In this document: positions 14,336-21,976 of the stretch, one piece after another | How positions within the stretch are numbered: the first letter of the stretch is position 1 | Layout: each line of letters starts with the position of its first letter | Origin: Blastocatellia bacterium | GTDB lineage: Bacteria; Acidobacteriota; Blastocatellia; Chloracidobacteriales; JADJPF01 | DNA: 21,976 bases | Assembly (NCBI GenBank): GCA_016789295.1 | Contig: JAEUQL010000009.1 | Location: forward strand, 1 to 21,976 | Direction of reading: 5' to 3' | Made by a program: the position numbers and the translations under genes | Notes under the pieces: generated by a model | What the model was told of the DNA's origin: nothing | The model's input: only the letters and a program-made list of their open reading frames with translations | Database searches by the model: none

Positions 14336-14860
14336 TTAGCTCTTTTGTCCGTAGCGTATTATGTTACGTCCCTGCTCTAATGTCTTTCGATCCCATATAA
14401 GGCCAGCGCGAGAGTAAGTAGCAAGTTCAAACTCTTGGGTAAGCTCTATGCAACTGGTTGGGCAAGCCTCTACACAGAGATCACAAAACATACACCGTGA
14501 CGTGTCATAAATATATGTAGTCAGTATCTTTTTCTTCTTTTTTCTTTCGCCTTCAGTGTACTGGCGTTGTACAGCACCTACGTGTATGCAGTTTTCTGGA
14601 CAAGCCATTGCACAAAGATTGCACGCTATGCAGAGAGTTTCACCCGTTTCAGGATTGAGATTGAGTCTTGGTGCTCCACGAAACCTCTCGGCAACCTTTG
14701 GCCTCTCTTCTGGATAGCACTCTGTATAGATAGGACTACTGGGGCTACCACCTACACGACCTTTGGTAAGGGCTTTAAAGTTATACTTAAAAGTTAAAGC
14801 CAAACCTTTTAGTAGGTCTATAAGTAGAAACCTTGAAATTCTTCTTTTCCAGTTACTCAT
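14336..14860 (-). CDS. nuoI: NuoI-type 2x[4Fe-4S] ferredoxin subunit, first copy
   Basis: This second NuoI-like protein, 174 residues, shares the NuoI layout: an N-terminal amphipathic region, then CIACNLCAMACP and CMFCDLCVEACP, each with the CxxCxxCxxxCP pattern. A lysine-rich insertion sits between the two motifs. It is clearly paralogous to, not a copy of, the neighbour at 13805-14311. I place the start at the ATG at 14860, because AGGTGA (14866-14871) is spaced for it; a GTG at 14869 is in frame but has no Shine-Dalgarno. A TATAAT lies about 75 bases upstream. It is the first gene of a two-gene leftward unit. Confidence 0.88.
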   Translation of the reverse strand: MSNWKRRISRFLLIDLLKGLALTFKYNFKALTKGRVGGSPSSPIYTECYPEERPKVAERFRGAPRLNLNPETGETLCIACNLCAMACPENCIHVGAVQRQYTEGERKKKKKILTTYIYDTSRCMFCDLCVEACPTSCIELTQEFELATYSRAGLIWDRKTLEQGRNIIRYGQKS

Positions 14861-14929
14861 ATAACTCACCTATATGCTCATAACTCACTCGTACACCCAG
14901 GTCGTGTTGGAGACTTTATCGTAGACACG

Positions 14930-14942
14930 GGTTATTATAACC
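14930..14942 (-). promoter_or_regulatory. -10 box inside a palindrome upstream of the nuoI pair
   Basis: The minus-strand TATAAT (14934-14939) is a perfect -10 lying inside GGTTAT-T-ATAACC, a 6-bp inverted repeat. At 17 bases upstream the -35 position holds only Ts. A promoter with an overlapping operator is plausible but unproven. Confidence 0.4.
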
Positions 14943-14970
14943 ATCAAGGTAGTAAAAAAAAATTCAAGCA

Positions 14971-15010
14971 AGTTGACATCCTCCCCGTTTTGAAAAACGG
15001 GGATTCCTTA
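14971..15010 (-). repeat. IS200/IS605 right-end hairpin
   Basis: Minus-strand CCCCGTTTT and AAAACGGGG form a perfect 9-bp stem with a 2-base loop (TC) immediately after the tnpB stop codon. The sequence closes with ATGTCAAC. In this family the region acts as the transposition end and the 3' part of the tnpB-derived omega RNA. A second copy is at 11531-11569. Confidence 0.8.
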
Positions 15011-15418
15011 GGTTGACGCTGAAACAACACGCCTAATATCTAAAGGAACTCTCAGTTGAGAAGGTTCGCCTTTCAACAGCTCAGCCAACGCCAAGCCTCC
15101 AGGCGCAGAGACGGAAAGCCCTTCCGCCTGCAAGATAGTTATACCTCTTGCAAGGATATTCAATGCAGCGTTATGGTCGCGGTTTAATTCCAATCCACAG
15201 AATGGGCATTTGTGGTAGCGCACAGATAGTGGTTTGGGAACTTTCTCACCGCATTGGCTGCAATTCTGTGATGTATTATGAGGAGCAATGTCCAATGCCA
15301 CTTTACCAGCTTCCACCGCTTTATAATCAAGCATACCAAACAACATTGCCCAACTTACATCACTGATACTTTTAGACAGATGGCTATTTCTTACCATTGC
15401 CTTGATATTAAGATTTTC
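15008..15418 (-). pseudogene. tnpB: tnpB remnant, C-terminal third only
   Basis: The remaining 136 codons start with ENLNIKAMVRN, which carries the second RuvC acidic residue. They continue through the SKSISDVSW helix to the zinc ribbon CSQCG...CPFCG and the NRDHNAALNIL motif containing the last RuvC aspartate. TnpB is the RNA-guided nuclease of IS200/IS605 elements and usually has about 370-400 residues; the N-terminal two thirds, including the first RuvC aspartate and the RNA-binding parts, are absent. The first in-frame ATG is at 15397, but translation would give an inactive fragment. An upstream stop at 15422-15424 closes the frame. Confidence 0.9.
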
Positions 15419-15641
15419 ATATTAAGATCTTAACAATATCTGATGGTGCGCAGCATTAATGAAACAGTGAACTTGCTTCAATCGCTATTATTTCAATACT
15501 ATGCTCACTGGCTGTTTACTTTAGAATTTCTTTCAGACCTTTTTCCATCTCACCGGTCAAAACACTTCGCCGATATTTAGTTACCCATACCAAATGATAG
15601 CCGATGCTGTAAACACTGTCTCTTCTATTCTTGGTCTCCAT
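15417..15641 (-). pseudogene. tnpA: tnpA (IS200 Y1 transposase) remnant
   Basis: From the ATG at 15641 the first 41 codons read METKNRRDSVYSIGYHLVWV and continue to EILK, the standard IS200/IS605 TnpA beginning. In-frame stops follow at 15516-15518, 15456-15458 and 15417-15419. Between them the frame still shows EHSIEIIAIE and SDIVKIL. The PDHVHLF-type HUH motif is lost from this frame, although a shifted frame reads VHCFINA. The rest of TnpA, including the catalytic tyrosine, is missing. It joins the tnpB remnant within a few bases. Confidence 0.88.
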
Positions 15642-16080
15642 ATTGTATGTGGTACTAAAAAATATCACTATTTGCAACTCTTAATCAGTATTTATTTATA
15701 GTAGATGTTTACCGCTATTGCCGTGTGACGTGATGCTATTAGGACACCTTTTGGCTTAAGCACGACAAGCGCATCCAGAGTCCAACTGCGTTACGGCTGG
15801 CGTTGTGATTGGCATTGCGAATAGTTTGATTGATGACCATCGAGCCAAGCTCAATATTAGCAAAGTCCTTGCTGATGATGGGAGTGAAAAGGGCTTTGGA
15901 TGAAAAGAAAGATTTCCACAAGGATTGTGGAAATCTTTGTGGAAAACGGGTATTTTAGTTTCCTAAGTCTATCTTTTTTCTGTGTTTATAGCATTCTGCA
16001 CAAAAAATGTTCACCTGTGTAACTATCACTTAGTCAATAAGTTAGGGATAATTGCCTTATGAGATGACAGTTTGAGGTTT
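15642..16080. other. Non-coding or relic DNA between the IS and ftsK
   Basis: This 439-base stretch contains the unresolved IS left end (to about 15735), a segment at about 15755-15894 that is near 49% G+C by my count of 140 bases, and the inverted repeat at 15908-15938. A minus-strand frame of 60 codons (15739-15921) starts at a TTG without a Shine-Dalgarno. A 2-base shift near 15775 would extend it to about 15690. I do not recognise it as any family. It may be a decayed gene or chance. Confidence 0.5.
15901..15938 (-). terminator. Strong inverted repeat, probable ftsK terminator
   Basis: AAAGATTTCCACAA (15908-15921) and TTGTGGAAATCTTT (15925-15938) are perfect 14-bp arms with a 3-base loop. 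Read leftward the stem ends in TTT and continues CTTTTC, a T-rich tail fit for termination of ftsK, whose stop is 143 bases upstream. The TTTCCACA core also occurs at 15938-15945. Confidence 0.55.
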
Positions 16081-18861
16081 TCATTCGTCGTGCATCTGAT
16101 TGAGCCTTTCAAGAAAGTTGTAAGCCTCTTGTTTAACCACTCTGGGTTTACTTCCATCAGGTGGTCCAACAAACCCTTCGCGCTCCATCATATCGAGTAT
16201 TGCGGCAGCACGTCCATAACCTATTCTAAGTCGGCGTTGCAAAACAGAAGTTGATGCGCGACCCATCTGGCAGACAATTCTTAAAGCCTCTTCGTAGAGT
16301 TCGTCTTTTACAGCATTTCCAGCTTCTTTTGAGTCTGTGTCTTCATCCGATGCTTGAATACTTTCGTCATAACAAGGTTTCTGCTGTGATTTAATATGTT
16401 CAACAATCTTTCCTATCTCTGCTTCACCTACGTATGCCCCGTGCACACGTACAAGGCGGGAAGTTCCTGGAGGTAGAAAGAGCATATCTCCTTGACCAAG
16501 CAAGGTTTCTGCTCCGTTTGTATCAAGGATTGTACGTGAATCTACTTTTGAAGAGACCCGAAAAGAGATTCTTGAAGGGAAGTTTGCTTTAATGAGGCCG
16601 GTGATGACATCTACAGAAGGGCGTTGTGTAGCAATTATCAGGTGTATTCCCACAGCACGCGCCATCTGTGCAAGCCTTGTAATCGACGTTTCAACATCTT
16701 TTGACGCTACCATCATCAGATCGGCAAGCTCATCTATGATGATCACGATGTAAGGAAGAGGCAAGGGGATGTTGTCGGGATGGAGTGCTGGAATCTCCTC
16801 TTGTTTCATTCTGACCATCTGGTTGTACTGGTCTATGTTTCTTACGCCGTGCCCTGCAAGCATCTTGTAGCGGTTCTCCATCTCTCCTACAGCCCATTTA
16901 AGCGCATTTGAAGCCCTTTTTGGCTCAAGAACTATTGGGGTGAGTAGGTGTGGAATCCCTTCATAAAGACCTAGTTCTAACCTTTTTGGATCGACCATTA
17001 TCATCTTTACTTCATCAGGAGAGGCTTTGCACAGTATCGAGACAATAACCGAGTTGAGGCAGACAGATTTTCCTGTGCCAGTCGCACCAGCAATCAGCAA
17101 GTGTGGCATTTTGGCCAGGTCTGCAACGTGTGTCTTTCCATCAATAGTCTTTCCAAGCGCAAGGGTTAATGGTGAAGAGATGCCATGAAACTTGTCCGAT
17201 TCAACTATTTCTCGCAGGTAGATAATTTCGCGGTTGACATTTGGAACTTCTATACCAACAGTGGACTTTCCTGGAATTCGGTCAATGCGTATAGATTCGG
17301 CTTTGAGAGCCAAACATAGATCATCAACCAAACTGGTTACTCTGCTGTATTTCACTCCTGGGTCTGGTTTGAACTGAAAGGTTGTGACAACGGGGCCAGG
17401 GCTGATCTCTTGTATTTTGCCTGTGACAGAGAACTCTTTACATTTTTCTGCCAGAAGTTTGGCTCTCTCCCAAAGCTCTTCATCGTCTTGTTCTTGTTTG
17501 ACAGAAGGCTCATTAAGTAGTTCAAGAGGAGGTAGCACAAAGTCACTAAAAGAGGTTGGGCGTTTTACAGCCCTTACTTCTTCTTCTTGCTCTTGTGGAG
17601 GTCGCTCAATTGATGCCGATTGGAGCATATTGTCGATCTCTGGATCAGTAGCATAGTTATTAGGAGTAGCAGGCTTGCTGGCTACTTTCTGTCTCTGCCC
17701 TAACTGTGTATCAAAACGTCTTGCCAGAGGTTTTGGTAGCTCTTCAGGTAATTGCTGGTATGTAGAGACGGGCAGTTCTTCAATAGTCTCTCTGTTTGCC
17801 CGCTCAAAACGTACAGGTGGTACAGGGTCAGGTGCTTGCTCAGGTGCTCGCTGCTGGACAGCCGCTACAGCACCAGTTATAGAGAACCTGTTCAACTGCT
17901 GTGGCTTCTGCTTTTCACCATAAATAATTTTCTCTAGCTGTTCTGGTGATCTTCCACTTCTTGAACTAACAGGTGCAGGAGCAATGACAGGAGTTTGGTT
18001 AGAGAGTTGCTGCTCGATGTCTATCTGTTCGGTTATTGCTGTGGGCTGATATGATTTCTGTATCGGTGTAGCAGTTGAAGGCTCTTCTATCTTCTTCTCT
18101 ATTTTTGCTATCTGTTGCTGTCTGAGAACTTCAGCTTCTCTCATAGCTGCTTCTTTAGCCTCTTGGGCTTTTCTAGCTGCTTCTTGCCTAGTAGCTTTTC
18201 TAGCAGCCTCTTTTTCAGCTCTACGAGCATTTAACCAGTCTAAAAATATTTTCTTTGATTCTGTCCATTGACGACGGATTCCAAGTTCTGCAGCTACAAT
18301 CAGATCGACTAGCGAGCGTGTCGTAGTACTATCAAGGAGAGCATTGAAGGAGAACTCTGTAATTACCATAACCGAGAGTGTTAAAAACACTCCCAGAATG
18401 AGCATAGTACCCGTCTTATTGAGCCATAGTTCCAGAAGGTTGGCTAGAAGATAGCCTACAACTCCACCTAAACGTACATTCTCTTTATATAGTGGCATCT
18501 GTGGAATGCTGAAAAGTCCTGCTAGTGCTATCAGCATCATAATCAAGCCCAAAAACCTTCGCTGAAGCAGATTAAGCTCCTGCTTTCTCAAAGTTCTCCA
18601 ACCAATGGATGTTAGAAGAAGTGGGATAAAGAAAGCAGAGAGACCAAAAATCTGGAAAAGTCCATCTGAGAGCCAAGCTCCCAAGCTTCCTATCCAATTG
18701 ATTGCTTTAGCACGAGCACTTGCAACGTTCCACGCTGGATCTAGTGGGTCGTATGAAAGAAGGCTTAGCAGTGTTGCAAAACTTAGCGCAAGTAGGAGAA
18801 AGCCAAAAACTTCACTAAGGCGTGAATTGTATATCTTCTCTGGTTTGTCTAATGTATACAT
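16081..18861 (-). CDS. ftsK: DNA translocase FtsK/SpoIIIE
   Basis: This 926-residue septal translocase moves and resolves chromosome termini during division. Four or so membrane segments occupy about 18-37, 68-88, 103-118 and 151-170. A charged Ala/Lys/Glu coiled-coil (about 213-258) and a Pro/Gln-rich linker to 440 follow. The alpha-beta motor has Walker A GATGTGKS at 592-599, Walker B IIIDE at 707-711, and the ATQRP sensor at 744-748. The C-terminal winged-helix gamma domain (about 853-910) with RRLRIGYGRAA would read KOPS-like sites. The length and order are normal. It begins 30 bases after the hybrid kinase gene and may be cotranscribed with it. A probable terminator lies downstream. Confidence 0.96.
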   Translation of the reverse strand: MYTLDKPEKIYNSRLSEVFGFLLLALSFATLLSLLSYDPLDPAWNVASARAKAINWIGSLGAWLSDGLFQIFGLSAFFIPLLLTSIGWRTLRKQELNLLQRRFLGLIMMLIALAGLFSIPQMPLYKENVRLGGVVGYLLANLLELWLNKTGTMLILGVFLTLSVMVITEFSFNALLDSTTTRSLVDLIVAAELGIRRQWTESKKIFLDWLNARRAEKEAARKATRQEAARKAQEAKEAAMREAEVLRQQQIAKIEKKIEEPSTATPIQKSYQPTAITEQIDIEQQLSNQTPVIAPAPVSSRSGRSPEQLEKIIYGEKQKPQQLNRFSITGAVAAVQQRAPEQAPDPVPPVRFERANRETIEELPVSTYQQLPEELPKPLARRFDTQLGQRQKVASKPATPNNYATDPEIDNMLQSASIERPPQEQEEEVRAVKRPTSFSDFVLPPLELLNEPSVKQEQDDEELWERAKLLAEKCKEFSVTGKIQEISPGPVVTTFQFKPDPGVKYSRVTSLVDDLCLALKAESIRIDRIPGKSTVGIEVPNVNREIIYLREIVESDKFHGISSPLTLALGKTIDGKTHVADLAKMPHLLIAGATGTGKSVCLNSVIVSILCKASPDEVKMIMVDPKRLELGLYEGIPHLLTPIVLEPKRASNALKWAVGEMENRYKMLAGHGVRNIDQYNQMVRMKQEEIPALHPDNIPLPLPYIVIIIDELADLMMVASKDVETSITRLAQMARAVGIHLIIATQRPSVDVITGLIKANFPSRISFRVSSKVDSRTILDTNGAETLLGQGDMLFLPPGTSRLVRVHGAYVGEAEIGKIVEHIKSQQKPCYDESIQASDEDTDSKEAGNAVKDELYEEALRIVCQMGRASTSVLQRRLRIGYGRAAAILDMMEREGFVGPPDGSKPRVVKQEAYNFLERLNQMHDE

Positions 18862-18891
18862 ATCTTTTTACTCTGGTATTTACTTTGAGAA

Positions 18892-21800
18892 TTACTTTCT
18901 ATCGAGGGCTTTACGCACTTCGAGTACTAGTTCTTCTGTTTGATAGGGCTTTTGTACAAATCCCATAATTCCTTCTGTCCATATCTGCTCCATAATCTCT
19001 GGTGGACAGTAGCCAGAAGCAAGAACTACTTTGACTTTTGGTGTTATCTCCAAAATCTTGTGGTACAACTCTCTACCACCCATCCTTGGCATCATCATGT
19101 CAAGTACTATTAAAGCTATCTCTTTCTGGTGTTGTTTGTAGATTTCGAGTGCTTGAACCCCATCAGAAGCCAGTAGTACTTTGTACCCATATGTCTCTAA
19201 CAGATCTTTTGCTAGCATCCTGAGTACCTCTTCGTCATCTACTACGAGAATAGTCTCATTTCCGCTAATCTGAAGGCTTTCGGCGTTTTCATCAAGTTTC
19301 AGAAGCTTTTTTGCAGCAGGTAGATAGACTCGAAATTCTGTTCCAACTCCAACTTCACTTGTAACTTCTATATAACCATTTAACTCTTTTACTATGCGAT
19401 TAACCATTGCTAAACCTAAGCCAGTTCCTTTTCCAGACTCTTTGGTTGTAAAAAACGGTTCAAAGATCTTTTCGAGAATATCTTGTTCAATGCCAATACC
19501 GGTATCTCTAACAGTAAGTAGGGCGTATTCTCCAGGAATGATTTTATGGCTTAAATCACTAGAAGATATATTTTGGGTTCTTATTTTTAATCTTCCTCCG
19601 TTTGGCATAGCATCACGAGCATTGATACAGAGGTTCATAATTACTTGTTGAAATAGCGTAGCACTACCTTCTACAGGAAATAGGTTTGGGTCTAGCTCTG
19701 CTAGAAATTCTATAGAGCGTCCCAAAGATGGAGAGAGTAGTTTTAGTGAGTCTTCAACAATAGCATTTAGTGCCACAATGTCTACCTTTGTACTTGCTTC
19801 GCGAGAGAAGGCAACCAGTCTTTGTGCAAGCTCCGCACCCCTTTTGGCCGATTGCTCAATAATGGAAGAGTAGTTGAGGAGTTTGATGGCACTTGGGTCG
19901 AGTTTCTTTTTTAAAAGCTCTGCATATCCAAGAATACCAGCCAGAAGATTGTTGAAGTCGTGGGCTATACCACCTGCTAGTGCACCTATCGATTCGAGTC
20001 TCTGTGTATGAAGTAGTTGGTTTTCAAGGTTTTTCTGTTTTGTCAAGTCTCGTAAAATAATCTGTATCAAGGATTTGTGATCAGTTTTGAGGATTCGTGC
20101 TGTAACTTCTGCGGGAATTGAAGAGCCATCTTTTCTACCAATCTCTATTTCTGAGACTTTTAGTTGAGCCATCGACATCAATTGTCGATACCAATTTTTA
20201 TAAGTTTCTTGCTCTGGTTTTAGAATAAGTGATGTTAATTTGAGGTCGAGAAGCTCTAGGCGGCTTCGTCCTGTTAAAATTTCGGCTTTAGAATTTGCAT
20301 CTATAATCTGGCCTGTATCTACTTGAGCAATTACTACAGCGTCATTAGCATTCTCAAAAAGACTTCTGTACTGATTTTCTGAAACTTTTGTCTGTATGTA
20401 GAGCTGTGCATTCTGTATAGCTACGCTGCATTGCTGTGCAACCGCTTTGACAAGTTCTATCTCATCTTGTTGCCAATACCTCTCTCTATCACATTGATTT
20501 AGAGAGATAACACCTATCAAATAATGTTGATTATATACAGGCATTACAACTAGAGATTTTATAGAAAATTTTTCACAGTCTTCAGCTATGGGAAGTCCTT
20601 TCAAGGTTTCTGCTGTTGAGTGTATGACGAGAGGATCGCCTTGGAGGACTTTTTCAGCCAGTCCTTGGAAGTGGCTTCGGTCGTAGCTACGACCAAGCAT
20701 TCTTGGCAAGTGAGGTTCACAGTATTCTTGTGTCACCAAAGTGATAAGTTCTTTTTCGGGTCGTTGGCTAAAGTAGCAACGGCTAACATTCAAGCTTCTA
20801 CCTATCTCTTCACAGATCGTCTGTAAAATCTGGTTTATGTCTAGTGATTGTGAGATAGCAAGGTTGATCCTGTTTATAAAGAGTTCTCTTTGTGCTGCTT
20901 TCTGTGACTGTTCGTAGAGAGAGGCTCGCTCGATTCCAAGAGTTACTACTTTGCATATCTCATTGAACAGTTTTATTTCGGACTGTGAAACGTTGGGGGT
21001 CTCTTTGTAGATACTTATCAACCAGTCTGACGATCCTTGTGGATGAATAGACATAAAGAGCTGAGGTTTTTCAAGCCGTTGTTGATCAGTTTCTACGCTT
21101 GTCTGGTAACTGGCCACACCTTCTCTAGTTTGTAAGGCTTCGATACGAACAGACTTTGCTGTAAAAACAGAGGTAAGAAGAGCTACTATCTCTTGCAGCA
21201 TCTTTTTAATCTCTATATTTATTGTGATAGCTGTTAGTATCTGGTTGATTATTTCTGTATCTTGAGCGTGCGAAACAAGTTGCCGCTCTAATGCCTTCTG
21301 CTCTGTTATCTCTCTAGCGATTATAAGAAGACCAAAACGATTACCTGAAATATCTTTAAGAAGTTTAACTCTAGCCTGTAAACAGATCCTACCACCAGTA
21401 GCATTGTATGTAGCTATTTCTGTATTTATCTCTTCTGCATGTGGCTGTGCGTTGAGTTGAAGCTCTAGTTTTTGTATTTCTGGAACTAGTTTGTATATAT
21501 TCTGTCTTAAAATATCTTCTAGACTGTAGCCAAATATACGTTCGGTACTGCTATTACAATAGATTATCTCATTATTCAAATTTGTACTGATAATTGCATC
21601 GTGAACATTTTCAAGTAGCAGTGAATGAAATTTAAGATGTAGTTGTGCTTCCTCAAAACCTCTCTTAATCCTATCTGCCTCTATTGCTTTATGTACAGAT
21701 CTGGGAAGGGACTGTGCAAATGAGCCACACCTAACAATACAGTTAATAATCCCAGGATAAGCAACTTGATCAGCAATATCATCTTTTTCTGTGATAAATA

Positions 21801-21975
21801 TTACTGGAACAGGTGTAGATTCTTGCTGTAAGAAGTCTATGTAGTCCAACACTCCTGGCATTGAATAGTCGATAATTACTAAGTCAAAAAATTCATTCTT
21901 CAGCTTCTCTATGCTCTCACTGATACTACAAACGTGTTCAAGAGAGTTTGTGAGTGAATCAAGCTCAAAGGCGTG
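18892..21975 (-). CDS. Hybrid sensor histidine kinase, 5' end missing
   Basis: The frame is open to the window edge: 38 more codons precede the ATG at 21861 and encode the core of a receiver domain (LVIIDYSMPG), so the true start lies beyond. Numbered from that ATG: remainder of the REC to about 62, PAS at 75-190, a divergent GAF at 203-315, a second GAF at 328-490, and PAS at 498-610. The HisKA domain has H634 in the GIAHDFNN motif. The HATPase has N747 and a GTGLGL loop at 812-817. The C-terminal REC (870-985) has D875/D876, phospho-acceptor D921 and K971. Two receivers flank one kinase core. There are no membrane segments in the visible part, so it is probably cytoplasmic. The signal and output partner are unknown; ftsK follows by 30 bases. 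Confidence 0.93.
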   Translation of the reverse strand, partial: HAFELDSLTNSLEHVCSISESIEKLKNEFFDLVIIDYSMPGVLDYIDFLQQESTPVPVIFITEKDDIADQVAYPGIINCIVRCGSFAQSLPRSVHKAIEADRIKRGFEEAQLHLKFHSLLLENVHDAIISTNLNNEIIYCNSSTERIFGYSLEDILRQNIYKLVPEIQKLELQLNAQPHAEEINTEIATYNATGGRICLQARVKLLKDISGNRFGLLIIAREITEQKALERQLVSHAQDTEIINQILTAITINIEIKKMLQEIVALLTSVFTAKSVRIEALQTREGVASYQTSVETDQQRLEKPQLFMSIHPQGSSDWLISIYKETPNVSQSEIKLFNEICKVVTLGIERASLYEQSQKAAQRELFINRINLAISQSLDINQILQTICEEIGRSLNVSRCYFSQRPEKELITLVTQEYCEPHLPRMLGRSYDRSHFQGLAEKVLQGDPLVIHSTAETLKGLPIAEDCEKFSIKSLVVMPVYNQHYLIGVISLNQCDRERYWQQDEIELVKAVAQQCSVAIQNAQLYIQTKVSENQYRSLFENANDAVVIAQVDTGQIIDANSKAEILTGRSRLELLDLKLTSLILKPEQETYKNWYRQLMSMAQLKVSEIEIGRKDGSSIPAEVTARILKTDHKSLIQIILRDLTKQKNLENQLLHTQRLESIGALAGGIAHDFNNLLAGILGYAELLKKKLDPSAIKLLNYSSIIEQSAKRGAELAQRLVAFSREASTKVDIVALNAIVEDSLKLLSPSLGRSIEFLAELDPNLFPVEGSATLFQQVIMNLCINARDAMPNGGRLKIRTQNISSSDLSHKIIPGEYALLTVRDTGIGIEQDILEKIFEPFFTTKESGKGTGLGLAMVNRIVKELNGYIEVTSEVGVGTEFRVYLPAAKKLLKLDENAESLQISGNETILVVDDEEVLRMLAKDLLETYGYKVLLASDGVQALEIYKQHQKEIALIVLDMMMPRMGGRELYHKILEITPKVKVVLASGYCPPEIMEQIWTEGIMGFVQKPYQTEELVLEVRKALDRK

Positions 21976-21976
21976 C

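Larger units (their letters stand above)
14971..15641 (-). mobile_element. Decayed IS200/IS605-family element
   Basis: Read leftward, this remnant holds a broken tnpA (15417-15641), the C-terminal end of tnpB (15008-15418), and the right-end hairpin (14971-15010). It is only about 670 bases, where an intact tnpA-tnpB element is usually 1.7-2 kb, so the tnpA C-terminal part and most of tnpB have been deleted internally. The left end is not resolved; it should lie between 15642 and about 15735. It cannot move by itself. It sits just upstream of the nuoI promoter region. Confidence 0.85.

Noticed and set aside
1..21976. CRISPR array, toxin-antitoxin pair, or defence island
   Set aside because: No regularly spaced repeats and no Cas, restriction, toxin or antitoxin motifs are visible; the tnpB remnant is the only nuclease-related sequence.

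Overview
This window reads as ordinary chromosome from a bacterium of roughly 40% G+C. The best taxonomic hint is the truncated first gene, which matches the VWFA-related family typical of Acidobacteriota. The ffh-rpsP-khpA-rimM-trmD-rplS order, the TPR proteins and the paired NuoI-type ferredoxins fit that phylum but do not prove it. No tRNA, rRNA or CRISPR array was found.

Layout. 1-4200: the end of a VWFA-related protein faces a leftward moxR, DUF58 and zinc-ribbon membrane protein cluster. 4200-4850: an AT-rich gap, then a small orphan gene closed by a strong terminator. 4850-6914 (leftward): ribA, moaA and a small PH/GRAM-like gene; both enzymes use GTP. 7184-11248 (rightward): the SRP/ribosome maturation cluster, tightly packed, with overlapping genes and TTG/GTG starts. 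11249-13791 (rightward): a good sigma70-type promoter, an IS end fossil inside the predicted 5' UTR, then two TPR membrane proteins and a bidirectional terminator. 13805-14860 (leftward): two tandem nuoI-like genes. 14971-15641: a decayed IS200/IS605 element with a broken tnpA, only the C-terminal end of tnpB, and its right-end hairpin. 15642-16080: non-coding or relic DNA with a 14-bp perfect inverted repeat. 16081-21976 (leftward): ftsK, preceded by a large hybrid histidine kinase that runs off the right edge.

Most genes are housekeeping: protein targeting and ribosome assembly, cofactor synthesis, respiratory electron transfer, and chromosome segregation. I do not see a clear undescribed defence or biosynthetic system. 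The least explained signals are the two matching IS right ends 3.4 kb apart (one in the 5' UTR of a TPR gene), the decayed element itself, the palindrome and relic DNA beside ftsK, the twin NuoI genes away from other nuo genes, and four small or unassigned proteins. Both edge genes are open beyond the window: the first frame is open leftward to base 2 and the last rightward to base 21975.
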